A stretch of DNA of 64,000 bases, taken from assembly GCA_026182355.1 (NCBI GenBank), contig JAPFBL010000084.1, positions 10,710,001-10,774,000 of the forward strand. Reading direction: 5' to 3'. The DNA comes from Hermatobates lingyangjiaoensis. Taxonomy: Eukaryota; Arthropoda; Insecta; Hemiptera; Hermatobatidae. The notes beneath the pieces were generated by a model. The model ran no database searches. It had not been told where the DNA came from and saw only the letters and a program-made list of their open reading frames with translations. This document shows positions 22,401 to 33,000 of the stretch, piece after piece (the stretch's first letter is position 1; each line of letters opens with the position of its first letter). The translations under genes were made by a program, and so were the position numbers.

Positions 22401-23742
22401 ATGATTACTTTTGGCAAGATCTCAAGAGCAAAGTTTTCAAAATTTCTTCTCTATTCATACCACCTTCTCTAAACCTGTCTAAGTTGTATTCACAGTCAAT
22501 TTTATCTAATGTTTATCACAGTCACTTCAGCCATACGCTTTGTTATTGAAGTCATAAGAAGGATAAATGTTGCTCCTATCGTGATAGTAATTAACAATTT
22601 GTAAGCATTTATAGATGTAGTTTGTTAAAAATTATCCAAATCAACTTGACTACCTAGATTAAAATCTCTTTTAGTGCTTGGTCTGATGATATTCTTAGAG
22701 TTTTTTTTTGACAGGTTTTTAAAATATATTTTTTACAAAGGGATATGTAAATTTATATTCTGGTAATCTTCGAGAGAAATTATTACAACAAAATTCTGAT
22801 TGCAATTGTTTTTCGTATAACTCGTTCCTTAATTACTTTCACTCTGTGGGGTTTTCTATTTACACCATACTTTATGCCACTCGTCTTTTTTCTAGATTAC
22901 TTGAATCTAAAAATTTCCCAGATTACTTCTCCGCAATGGCACGGTGGTTGCCTTACTTTGATACTCTTTAAGCATATTGACATTCTTTTGGTGTACTTCA
23001 TACATTTAGACTGTTCTGAAGGGTGTGTATTGCAAATTATATTATTATTCGTCAAGGTTGTGACCCGTAGTGTGTCCGCGAAAAGTGATAGATGATACCC
23101 CACATACCAACCACCAGAACCCGGACAAACACGCAACAGACACCATATCACCTGAAGATGTAAAAAATAACTCCTGTGTGACCTGAAAATATGAAAGTTC
23201 TTTAAGAATTTTTCATTTTTTAAATCATGACTGCACTTTCTTAGCTTAAACTAAATATGGTGGTCCAAGGAAATATAATGTTATTTTTTTATTTAAATGC
23301 TTTTGATGCATGCTTATGATAAATTATGAGTATTGTTCAGTAAAGTAAAAAAAAAAACTAAGAATGTTTTAGATTTTTTCGTAATACCTCAAGTTTAAAA
23401 TAGCTCAATAGTTATTCTAAGAAGAAACATAAATTCTTACCTTCTATTTGAAAAAAAAAAAGCTATATTAAGTAATTTGTTTATTTGATTCTATTACTTT
23501 AATTAAATTGTTTAAATATCAGTTTATTAATAACTGTATTGTAGATGTAATTAATTACACGACTGGATTTTATATTTCAGATTGAAAGGGATATAATGGT
23601 TTGGAACCATAAAAACTATCTGGAGAACCCTTTACTTATTGTTGAAGATAATACAATATCTAAACACAGACGATGGTTCAGCCAGTTTTATTCTAAAAAT
23701 AGTCCCATATACACTGATAGTAAATTTATACATGACTGGTGA
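13301..23742 (+). CDS. nvd: neverland / DAF-36-type cholesterol 7,8-dehydrogenase (Rieske oxygenase)
   Basis: Seven coding exons (13301-13438, 14276-14462, 15105-15293, 17747-17925, 18552-18791, 20633-20803, 23581-23742) join in phase to 422 codons including TGA, close to the known size of Neverland proteins. Residues about 4-43 are hydrophobic and would anchor the protein in the ER membrane. Rieske [2Fe-2S] ligands are C129, H131, C149 and H152. The non-heme iron motif D239-x2-H242-x4-H247 is intact, and D372 is a candidate for the remaining acidic ligand. In arthropods and nematodes this family converts cholesterol to 7-dehydrocholesterol, the first step to ecdysteroids or dafachronic acids. 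All introns are GT-AG. The start chosen is the ATG 12 bases into the first exon; an upstream untranslated exon is likely because an acceptor AG precedes it. Confidence 0.93.
14276..14462 (+). CDS. nvd: nvd coding exon 2
   Basis: Acceptor ttttcag|GAT, donor CTTG|GTTAGT, 187 bases ending in phase 1. Encodes the stretch before the Rieske domain, including '[17 protein letters not shown]', the family's PxxxxNGW-type entry to the fold. Confidence 0.9.
14829..15020. mobile_element. diverged PLE-type palindrome in nvd intron 2
   Basis: Arms 14829-14911 and 14936-15020 are imperfect reverse complements. Each resembles the PLE-A terminus (aaccgtaacaaga..gtcttcgtcaga; ttctgacgaaggtcg..gttgaaag). It ends less than 90 bases before exon 3. 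Confidence 0.7.
15105..15293 (+). CDS. nvd: nvd coding exon 3 (Rieske domain)
   Basis: Acceptor atattttag|GT, donor AAAAAAG|GTTTCC. Carries both metal-ligand boxes, 'YCPHNGAN' and 'CPFHKWQF', spaced as in Rieske proteins. This is the most diagnostic exon. Confidence 0.95.
15343..15466 (-). mobile_element. (TA)n tract and solo PLE-A terminus in nvd intron 3
   Basis: A TA run (15343-15369) is followed at 15374-15466 by the PLE-A terminal segment in minus orientation, stopping at 'aaaacccaactga'. Only one arm is present. Confidence 0.8.
15515..16630 (+). repeat. dispersed repeat R3, copy 1 (nvd intron 3)
   Basis: Matches 25460-26545 in the same orientation over about 1.1 kb. Shared blocks include 'gggaattttacgg', 'tgtatattgagaaaaa', 'agtaattagcca', 'gagacaaatccatcat.ccatgg' and 'atatttcctgttgtttta'. 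Many indels suggest an old mobile element. No protein domain is recognised in either copy. Confidence 0.7.
16692..16878 (-). repeat. dispersed repeat R2, copy 2 (nvd intron 3)
   Basis: Inverted relative to 5037-5215. The minus strand is open for 62 codons ('[19 protein letters not shown]'), which suggests a degraded coding element of unknown class. Confidence 0.5.
17747..17925 (+). CDS. nvd: nvd coding exon 4
   Basis: Acceptor ttatgtag|TTCC, donor TTACAG|GTACAG. Encodes '[20 protein letters not shown]', the segment that links the Rieske and catalytic domains in this family. Confidence 0.93.
18223..18279. repeat. perfect 23-bp stem hairpin in nvd intron 4
   Basis: Bases 18223-18245 and 18257-18279 are exact reverse complements around an 11-base loop. 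Copies of 'tatgggtcatta' occur about 55 bases left (near 18167) and directly right of the hairpin, so it may be a small foldback insertion. Arm and loop size also fit a short RNA hairpin. Confidence 0.85.
18552..18791 (+). CDS. nvd: nvd coding exon 5 (catalytic iron site)
   Basis: Acceptor ctag|GAAG, donor CAACAG|GTTTGA, 240 bases, phase 0. Contains '[13 protein letters not shown]', the mononuclear iron motif with one Asp and two His. Confidence 0.93.
19508..20154 (+). mobile_element. Helitron family 1, copy 2 (3' part, nvd intron 5)
   Basis: Ends with CTAG (20151-20154) before T, preceded by a 6-bp hairpin (CCCGTC-AAA-GGCGGG, 20128-20142). Homology to copies 1 and 3 begins near 19508, so the 5' half is missing or different. 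Its helicase frame is much better preserved than in the other copies, so it may derive from a separate source element. Confidence 0.85.
19538..20039 (+). pseudogene. Helitron Pif1-like helicase, C-terminal part
   Basis: Open from 19538 to 19867, reading '[19 protein letters not shown]', '[15 protein letters not shown]', '[19 protein letters not shown]' and '[12 protein letters not shown]'. After a single frameshift near 19860 it continues 'NKSQCQTL', '[12 protein letters not shown]' and '[15 protein letters not shown]'. These are the last motifs of Helitron/Pif1 superfamily 1 helicases (NKSQGQTL and the arginine-rich final motif). No Walker A region is present. Confidence 0.85.
20160..20300 (-). 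repeat. dispersed repeat R1, minus-strand fragment (nvd intron 5)
   Basis: The reverse complement around 20265-20295 reads 'gacctacactcaactttac', the R1 signature. It sits directly right of the Helitron end. Confidence 0.5.
20633..20803 (+). CDS. nvd: nvd coding exon 6
   Basis: Acceptor gtttcag|GTTGG, donor ATAATG|GTAAGA, 171 bases, phase 0. Encodes '[18 protein letters not shown]' and the following beta-rich part of the catalytic domain. Confidence 0.9.
21740..22345 (+). pseudogene. mariner-like transposase relic (nvd intron 6)
   Basis: Broken + strand frames give '[15 protein letters not shown]' near 21900 and, from about 22137, 'QLSQWVGKE...SKKTSH' followed by '[11 protein letters not shown]' and 'NKEV'. 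This order resembles the catalytic domain of mariner transposases (SSQW...PKK...HHEFLPPGQTVN). Stops and a 45-base repeat (21003-21052 matching 21998-22043) interrupt the surroundings. No terminal inverted repeats were identified. Confidence 0.5.
22425..22710 (+). repeat. dispersed repeat R1, upstream portion, copy in nvd intron 6
   Basis: Nearly identical over about 280 bases to 34935-35213 in the same orientation; only a few substitutions are visible, far fewer than in other R1 copies. This implies recent spread or gene conversion. Confidence 0.85.
22711..23580. other. rest of nvd intron 6
   Basis: Contains open frames on both strands at 22874-23151 without recognisable domains. The stretch near 23095-23200 ('acctgaagatg...gtgacctgaaaa') loosely resembles a PLE terminus. 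Nothing firm. Confidence 0.35.
23581..23742 (+). CDS. nvd: nvd coding exon 7 and stop
   Basis: Acceptor atatttcag|ATTG, stop TGA at 23740-23742. Encodes '[18 protein letters not shown]', the conserved C-terminal helix (D..xxW..K) of the family, and ends a few dozen residues later as expected. Confidence 0.92.
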   Translation: MERDIMVWNHKNYLENPLLIVEDNTISKHRRWFSQFYSKNSPIYTDSKFIHDW

Positions 23743-24895
23743 TGAAACCCAAGTTTTCAATATAACTGAAGCATATTGAATCAGAAGTTTGAGATAAAAT
23801 CATTTTTAATCAGTTTTGGTTATATCAAGATAATATTAAATGAATGTATTTTGTAGTTTTAAGTTAACTGCTAGTTTATCATCTGACAGAACAAAATTGT
23901 TATATAAAGAATGAGTTCTTTCCTCTTTGACCCGATGAGAAAGTCATAAAATTTGACAAACAAACATAATTCAATTTTGGTTTTCTAATAATATGATTAT
24001 TATCGTGTGTTTCAATTATTTACTATTTATGTATAAATAATGAAATTAAGATCTCAGGAAAAGATTACAACAAATTTAAACAGTACACGGTATTCCTGAA
24101 CCCTTTTCAAAAGTTATCTTTATTAACAAATAGATATGAACAGATCTATTATAAATTAGTTTGTATCTATAGAAGCATAATTATTTATGTAGAAAAACCA
24201 ATGATATTGTTTACATTTTTATTAACAACATTTTCGTTAAATGTACAATAGTGTAATTTATTTGTTATTTCATCAAGCATTAGATAATAAAAAACAAAAA
24301 AAGAGACTATTCATCGTTTATTTCATCGAACCCAGCAGTAAACGAATTATCAAAGATATTAAAAAATAATTGAATTACTGGATTCATTTTGATAGAGTGG
24401 AACATACACAATCAGTTATGTTGTATTGCACAATTGTTGAACATGTAACAAAACAAAATTTGAAAAATAAAGGTAGCAATAATTGTAACGATAACAAAAA
24501 CGAGAGATTACAATTTAATTTGAAAGAATTACCACAAGTTCTGAAGAACTTGTAAAGGGTAGAATTAAAAAAAAAAAGATGGCATAATATTATTTATAGA
24601 CATTAAAGTTTTTTAATACACAATGTGAAAGTAAAAAGAAGTAAGTTCCCTTTTATTATTAATCAATCATTATGAAGATAACATCTTCGTTATGATAATA
24701 AAATTAAATATCTTTGTACTGAATTTGATTATATTTTTCGAGGTTTTGAGCAAAAAAAATATATATTTAGTAAACTTTTTTTGGTGAACTCCAATTTGTT
24801 TATTGAAAATCGAAAATATTCCACAAAATTTTTCAATGCAACTTTTATAACTCAGAGAAAGGAAAGATTTAAAGGAAAATATATTTACAACAGTA
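23743..24895. other. nvd 3' region and intergenic DNA
   Basis: No gene is seen. The 61-codon frame at 24370-24555 is low-complexity and unsupported. Confidence 0.45.
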
Positions 24896-25260
24896 CAGAA
24901 TTAATATAAAAAATCTGGAGTGGCCTACACTCAACTTTACTATAAGTAACTTAATATCAAATTTCTTGATTATATAATATATAACGTCTCATTTAAGCAT
25001 AATGTAAACATCTAAATGGGATATGATTATTAGTCTTTCATTCTTGAGGTAGTACAGATAGTGATTGAAGGATATATCATTATATAACCTTATTTTTGTA
25101 CATCACACAGCTGATGCAAATAATTTCATTAGTATAACTCGTATTAGTAATAACATTTTTGAAAAACCAAAGTGAACATTTCTTGATACGAAATATTCTC
25201 CTACAAGAGAACATGGCCTCTGTTCAAATAGCCAGTGGATTTCTTACATCGTTTACTTGA
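24896..25260 (+). repeat. dispersed repeat R1, copy 4
   Basis: Bases 24905-25110 match 335-530 closely. The continuation (25110-25250) matches 35440-35590 ('ttagtataa..gtattagtaataa', 'acgaaatatt..cctacaagagaacat'). Confidence 0.75.
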
Positions 25261-25459
25261 CATCCTTCTACATTGAATATTAAAGTAAAATTTTCAAATT
25301 TAAAACAGGAAAATACTCTTTTTTTCTCTGAACAACACCATAAACAGCGAAGAAAAAATGTTGTTTTAAGATGATTTATAATTAAAGATGTACGATAATT
25401 AATTTATTAATCACTAAACGAAAGATTTCAGTTTGGAATTATCTTTTACATTTTTTGTT

Positions 25460-26545
25460 TTTTATACAATTATTATACTGGGAATTTTACGGCTTCTTAG
25501 TATTTAATAAGATCATTTTCCTTCCCCTTTGTCAAATAACATATATACGAATTTTTGCTGAGTGAGTGTTATCCTTTTCCTGCCTCCTGTACTCTGTTAT
25601 AAGTTTGCTATGAATGTATATTGAGAAAAAATATATTAGTAATTAGCCAGTTTACATACTCAAATCGAAGTCAAAGCCAGCTATTCAATATAATTTAAAT
25701 CTTTTATAGTTGGTAGCTTCTAATTTTTGAAAATAATAAATATGAACTATTAGACTAGAATTGTAAAAAAAAACTGGTTATTTCTCAACAAACATAAGTC
25801 CTATTTCTTGAGGAAAGAGTCATTCATCACATTTAAATAGCATGGAAAGGTACTACATTCACAATGATAATGTAATTGTAACTGATATTAACTTTTGCTC
25901 AAGAGTGCAATATATACATTTATTAAAGCATTTTATGAGACAAATCCATCATGCCATGGAAGACAAAGGTAATTTATTTATGTTTATTGGCGGTGATTTT
26001 TTTACATGTAACAATATTATTCCTCTTACATCTCATATAAGTCAATAAACTATTTAAATTGTTCCCATATGAATATCAATTTTATCTCAGTGGATTCGCT
26101 CAAATAATTTCTAAGTCAATGTAAACAATGAAAAAAAATATAAAAAATTCGACAAGTATAGCAGGTGATCTGTTAGTCTAGGATAAACAAACAGTTTTTA
26201 TAGCGTTATTGCTCTTTCCCGTAATTGAAACTTCATGGTTTTTTTTTATGAATTGCTAATTTTTTTCCATTTCTGGTCAAATTTTTATTATTTTTTAATA
26301 AGCCGTTTAGCGTCAAACATTTTCTGAAAACAGAAATCGTACTGTAACGCCCCTTTAGCGAATGTAATTTTGAAAAAAAATATCTCAACTCAATTTCCAC
26401 ATGATGTTCTATTTTTAGGCATAGTTTCATTTTGATCCGTCAAACAATATGGCTTGTATCGCTCTCACAAGGTTTGAGATTGAATTATAAGTCAAAATTT
26501 TTACATTTCATTGAAAAAAAAAAAATATTTCCTGTTGTTTTATTT
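25460..26545 (+). repeat. dispersed repeat R3, copy 2
   Basis: Same orientation and order of conserved blocks as 15515-16630. A 68-codon frame at 25842-26048 ('MRQIHHAMEDKGNLFMF') is open here but broken in copy 1, so the copies may descend from a coding element. Confidence 0.7.
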
Positions 26546-26949
26546 AACTTGGAAGTTTGTTTCCCTTGCCGAAAATGAAAACCTCTATCTATTCGTACAC
26601 ATTGTTTGTACATAGGGAGACTCTTGTTTCAAAAATATTGGTGGCCTAACTCGAATATTTAATAGATATATTTAATCAATTAAACAACACGAACAGTGGC
26701 ATGCAAAGAGGAAACGAAGAAGTCATTAATATGTTCATTAAACGATATTACTTAATAAATATTAGATTACACCTTTCACCGGTTAGTTGTTTTGTTTGAT
26801 CAGTTAACATTTCTCAATAGTATTGCAGCCCTTAATATATTGATGTTCCACAGGGATACGGTTAGTAAAAAGAAAGTAAAGAATAATATATCGACTAACA
26901 CTTGAAACCAAATTTCAATAATACAATCCTTAAATTAAATGATTTACTT

Positions 26950-27065
26950 TTAAAAAAAGGTATTAGCCAAATAAGTGAGGAACGTGGCGACCTCATGCAT
27001 AATCAGCTCTACATCCTGCACGGCATTTACCAAGATGTGTCCTCCAATATCATTGAACATTTCAC
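26950..27065 (-). CDS. IFT22-like coding exon 4 and stop
   Basis: Acceptor aatttttag|GTGAA, stop TAA at 26952-26950. Encodes 'NDIGGHILVNAVQDVELIMH' and a final hydrophobic helix. The phase fits exon 3, and the summed length equals the family's length, which is the main support. It lies 3.6 kb from exon 3. Confidence 0.6.
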
Positions 27066-30000
27066 CTAAAAATTTAAAAAAGTATATACAGGAATAACTG
27101 AACAGCAATATAAAAAATCCAATTATTGATGAACATAGATTACAGATATTCTTGCACATGAATAAAACAGATAATTGTATATTTGTATATCCATTATCTG
27201 ATATGTAAACAGGAGTTTAGAAGCTAATAAATACTATTTCTCTAAGCATTATGGTAATAGCTAAACAGTTAATAAGTGTATTGGCACCAATATTACAATA
27301 ATAATAAAAATTAATAAATAATAAAACTAAAGTGTTTATGGTTGTCAATCTTTCTTTATAAATATTATTATCATCACATCTTACAGTGATATAATCACAA
27401 TGATGTCTCGTCACTACGAAAAATCTACCATTCGATATTCATCGAATAGTTACTACAAACTGAATATACTCTCAAAGGTTTCTCAGAATGGTCCGGTATT
27501 AGTTATGATTGATTATCAAAAAGATTTAGTTTAAACACTGTCACCTTTTGAGGGAAAATTTTCAGTAACAGTTTGGGTGATAGTGAAGTTGCATTGGGAG
27601 ACACTACTACAGATCAGTTCTTTGTCAAGGGAAATTGGCTCACTGCAACACCTTTTTCTTAAGAATCCTAGCCAATACACCAACAATAATTTGCAACAAC
27701 ATAAAAAACTGCTGAAGTTGATTCATGCACAGAAACAGCAGATCAATGCAAATTCAGGCATTAAATATATTCGTATAATCAAAAAACTTTTTTCCGAGAA
27801 AAATCTCACTCCTTGAGCACCGAGAAGGCAGAGGCAGAGGGTTAACGCAAGTTGGAAAACCGGTTTATGAATATTAGGACAACGTGAATGAACTCGTGTC
27901 AAGACTGGATCTTCTCACTGCAGAATATAAATCAGGCAACACTGCATTCCAATGAAATAGAGTCTATACTCCAAGAGTTGAGAGAGAATGATATATTTTA
28001 CTAAATAACAATGTTCTATTATTAGTTGAAAAATTTTTGTTGAAAACTTCATAGAGGAGCAAGGTTAAATTTCCCATCCCAAGGACTTTCAAGAGCTTCA
28101 CAAAAGAACTTCAAATGTACTACAGGACATTTTCCACCATGAAGGCTTCAATTTTTGAAAGGTTCAATAGAGGACTAAGGGGAAAAATGTTTAAAAAATT
28201 TTCCCTTCAAGGATGATACAGATTTATCGACTTTCTCCAAAAAGATTGTGCAACAGTACAATAACACATATCATAGAACCTTTGGAATGGCACCAAGTAA
28301 AGTCAAAAAGAGAGTGAATGAAAAAGCAATTTCGGAAAGAGTTGCTAACGATATTATACGGAGACATGAAAAAATTAAAGACTAAACCTGGTAAGCTTGC
28401 ATTAAACTCACCGGTGAGAATTAGCAAATTTTGAACTACATTTGAGTTTACATGAGGAATTGTACAAGATTCTACCCAGCCTGCCTGTGACTTATCAGCT
28501 GAGAGATGGAAATAGCCACGACGTTAGAGGAAGATTTTACCAGCATGAATTACAAAAATCCAATGGACGTAATGTGTATTTAATTCAAAACACTTTAATT
28601 AAAACACGCATCTATACAATCAAATTAACATCCCTATCACCATCATCATAAAAAAATGTGATTAAAAATAAACTCAGAACATGTAGTTATGTTTTCCAAT
28701 ATGTAATACTTATGGCATTTTTATCAATGAATAAAATAAGCCATATTTAGTGTAAAATTTTCTTTTTCTAAATCTACAAGAAGTGCGGATTGAAATTAGA
28801 ACAGGTCCATCATAAAGTACGATAAAGAACCTTTCTCATTTTCAATATTATCCAAAAGAATAGAATTGTTTACCACACAAGAACTGTACGTCTATCAAAT
28901 ATTATTACGGTTGTCAATAGGATCGCCTTAAAAACTAAAGATTGACAAAAATCTTCTCATATGTAGCATACATCATCAAACATGGGTTCAGTGGACCTTG
29001 AAATGTATGAATCAGTAAAACTCTCAAAACAGATTTTTTTCATCATAGTATAGTATTTAGATCCATCACAATAAATAAGGCTAGGTATGCTTTGAACGCA
29101 AAATCATATCTCAAATATATTATTTCAAGAACTAGTTTTATACCATGATTTCAAATCATATTACAATGATAAAATAATTAAATTTTGGACTTATGACCAT
29201 AAATGCCGAACAGATTTATCAATAGTCAAGTATTACTTACCTAAATTGGTGCGATACAATTAATATCGATACTAAAGAACATGTACTGTTTGGAATAGTA
29301 GGCTTTGAAATAAATTTTTGGGATAGTATTTGTCATAATAACTTAAGAACTTTATATCTTTCACTCGAAAAATTCTTAAAATAATATAATGATTAACATA
29401 TTTTTTAATCATAGGATACCAACTTTATTCAAATGCTACAAGGTATTACCTACTGTCATACGATTACATCAATATTTACTATGCCGTACCAATTTATGCC
29501 AGTTTTACTACAATACTTATAAATCTGTAAGATGTTTATGGTTATATGTTCGGAATGTGTTTATTTAATCAATATGGTATGATTGCAAATCATGGTGTAA
29601 GAACTACATAATTATTGAAATAATACATTTAAGAAATTATTTTAAATTCTAAATATACAAATACTTATTTCTTTTGATAGTTCTATTAAATACAGTATCA
29701 TGAAAATAAGTTTTTGAAAAAAAAACTCTGAAAAAAATATTTTGAGAGTTTTAAAAATTCACAAATGTCAAGGTTCATTTTTGATAATTTTGCTACATAT
29801 GACTGGTGGATATCAATGGTTAATTTTTAGTGAAACCGTTTGACGACTGTAATAATATTAGGCTTATAGTTCTTGTCGTGGTAAACAATTATATTCTTTT
29901 AGGCAATATTGAAAATTGATTATGTTACTTTACTTGATGATGAAACCGGTTATAATTTGAATTACCTATACTTGTAATTTTGGAAACTTAAACTTTATAT

Positions 30001-33000
30001 CAAATTATGACCTGTATATGAATATTTCATGCAAAAAATATTATTAATATTAAATATTAGCAAAATAAAATATCTGTCGTTTTCCAATATTTATGTTTTT
30101 TTTCTTGCTACATTGCCTCCTTTTACATTGCACAAAAGTACATAGTGCATCCTTTTCTAAACGGCATCTTTGTGGCTTGTTTGTTTGATACCTAGACATT
30201 AACTTAGAAAATTTCTTAGAAGAATTATCAAAACAGAATAATTACACTTTAAAATACGTTCAAAACATCTTAACATTATTTCAAGGAGTTAATTTTAAAC
30301 TTCAAACACTAGTGGGATTCAATAAAACTTGAGGGATCTGCCAAAAAATGTACTTTATCTTTATATCATTTAAAAAAATCCTGGTATGTTTAAAATAAAT
30401 TAATAAGATATCTGAAATATATAAAAAATGTTAACTTAGTATGGTAATTATACTTTCTTACTTCTCTTATAGTCTTATGGAGAATAACTGTTATAATTAG
30501 CGCCAGTTAGCGTTTGCTGTAAATAGTGGTATATAAATGAATATATTGGATTCAAATTCTTTTTACTTTAATCAGCACAAATATTAATTTGGGAAAAAAT
30601 TCATTGAAAATATTATTGCATTTAATCCTAGCCTTGCAAAATTATTTAAAATAAAACCTAAAAACAAAAATAAAACCACTTCTAAAATAAAACAAAATTA
30701 CATCCTCCATTAGCAGATAAATGAATGTTACCCAAATAAGGCAGATCTCCTTCTACCAAAATATTTCTGGTGTTTGCCAGGACCAGGCAACACTGGGGCG
30801 GCAGTTGCGCTTCCACTACAAATCTCTGGAAACAGCACCTTAGTACTTCGATGTCCTCATAACTGTTAGGGTCATATATTAGGATAACTGCAACTGATCC
30901 TGAAGTTATGCAGTCATATAATTCGTCCATCCTGAAAATATCCTTTAGATGTATAACAACCATAATAACTCATTTAAATTTATAAAATGATCTACATATT
31001 TATCTATTTGTTAGACATTCTTAAATAGCATTATTATTCTATCTATAATTGAACGTGTTATCTTATGTTGACCCTAGAAATGTCATGGGGAAGTCAAAAT
31101 GATTTTGGATTTAAAACTCAACTTCACAGTAAAGAAATGATGCTTGTTTGCAAAAATGTATTGCAATTGTGTTTTTGTTTACATTTTCGTACTCCACTGT
31201 CATAATGAATGTTTTTTTAACAAAAATAATTACAAATCCATGTTTAACTATTTCAATGATACATACTCGTATATGTACTGATTTTCAAATAATGTATTAA
31301 TCGTTTGATAGAGTAGGTGCATTATATAATCAGGATTCGTTCAATTTTCTAGGTTCAAAAATCAAACTCTCGTTGTCGTATTGATTTTCTTCATCTTTCA
31401 AACTCTCCCAATTTTCCAAAGAACTATATGTTATTACTACTTGTCACACTGTGAGACCTGTGTAGTCTAAAATATTTTCGATTGATATCCACCCAGCATA
31501 AGCAGACAGACATCATAAACAATAATAAGGCAGCTCTTTTTAGGAGTAAATCCATCTCAATCTATTTTTTTTTCATGATCACCATAATATAAACTAACCA
31601 AATACAGAACTGATCACCTGTATGAAAATCCTCTACTTTTATTGGTCCAAAAGTATATCATAATTATATTACAAAATTAAAACTACAGACATGTCATACA
31701 TTGTTAAAATTATTCTACTATTACGTAACAAAATTAGCATGATAAAGTAAAGAAGACTGTAATGTCTGTGTTCTAACGACACAGGCTTAACATTCATGTA
31801 CCCTGAGATTTATACGTTCAAATTATATGGCATACCGTACAATTTTCAAATATTTTCTGATTTTTACATTTCTTTCACAACTCCTAAAAAATTATCATTT
31901 ATTTTAAGAAAACATAAACAGTATAATAAATCTTTTTGGTTCAGCCCGAAAATTAATTGTTATTTAAACAATGCAAAAAGTACGAGAGGTAGGGATTAAA
32001 TTCAGTTTGGCACTTTTAGAACCATATTCCCAATAGCTAATTGCGAACTATTTCTTGAACATTGTGAACATTGAAGTTTGTTTTAATGTGTTTAAATGCA
32101 TAAATGTGTTCTTTATGTTGCTGTATTAACGCCGTCTTAAAGTTTTTTTTTAAATAACAAAGAAATATTAATAGGAAAATGATCATTATATTTAACAAAA
32201 TTCTCTTTTAAATCCGTACTAATATTTGTCAGAGCTAATTACCTGGTACACCCAAATACAACATCGTGTACTCGCAGAGTCATCTCTCTACCTAGGTATC
32301 TCATCCTACTTTCCATTATTCTAATTATTGCATGTGGCCTATCCCGTTCAAACAACAGATCTGGATGTCCTGATAGAATCTTAGCTACTGTAGATTTACC
32401 AGACTGAAACAAAATAAAATGAAATATTTTTTTATACATATACAATTAATTTTTAAATTTTTTTTATCATCTATACACATAACAATTATTATTATTTGTT
32501 ATTATTATTATTAGTTGCTATTATTATTTTTCTTGTGACAAAATAATTTACTGATGAAATCGGGTTATTGAAAATGATATGGACCTCTCCACTTGAAAAT
32601 TATCTAATTTATTTGACTGGTTTGTCTCGTTTTTTATCATATTGTACCTGCTGTAGTATAAAAATGTTCATATTAAAGTACATAAGTCAAATACTAATAG
32701 CATAAGGATTATATTGCATTAGGAAATGTTGTTCCCGTTAATTTGTGGGAGGAAGCATTGTCCAGAACAATTAAACACATTTCTTTAGTAAAGTATTAAA
32801 CATATAATTACCTTAACTATTGTTTAATATCACTTTTCCATGTTACCCTATGATGGAAATTACGAGGATGTGATTTCACTCTTTATTGTTACTGATGCAA
32901 CTTTCTATGAAATCTTTTTAGCAACTAGATGTTTTGTTGAACGTTTCAAAGCAGAAAGGTCAAGGAATATCACCGTAAGATTACATCTCGATCTATTCCG

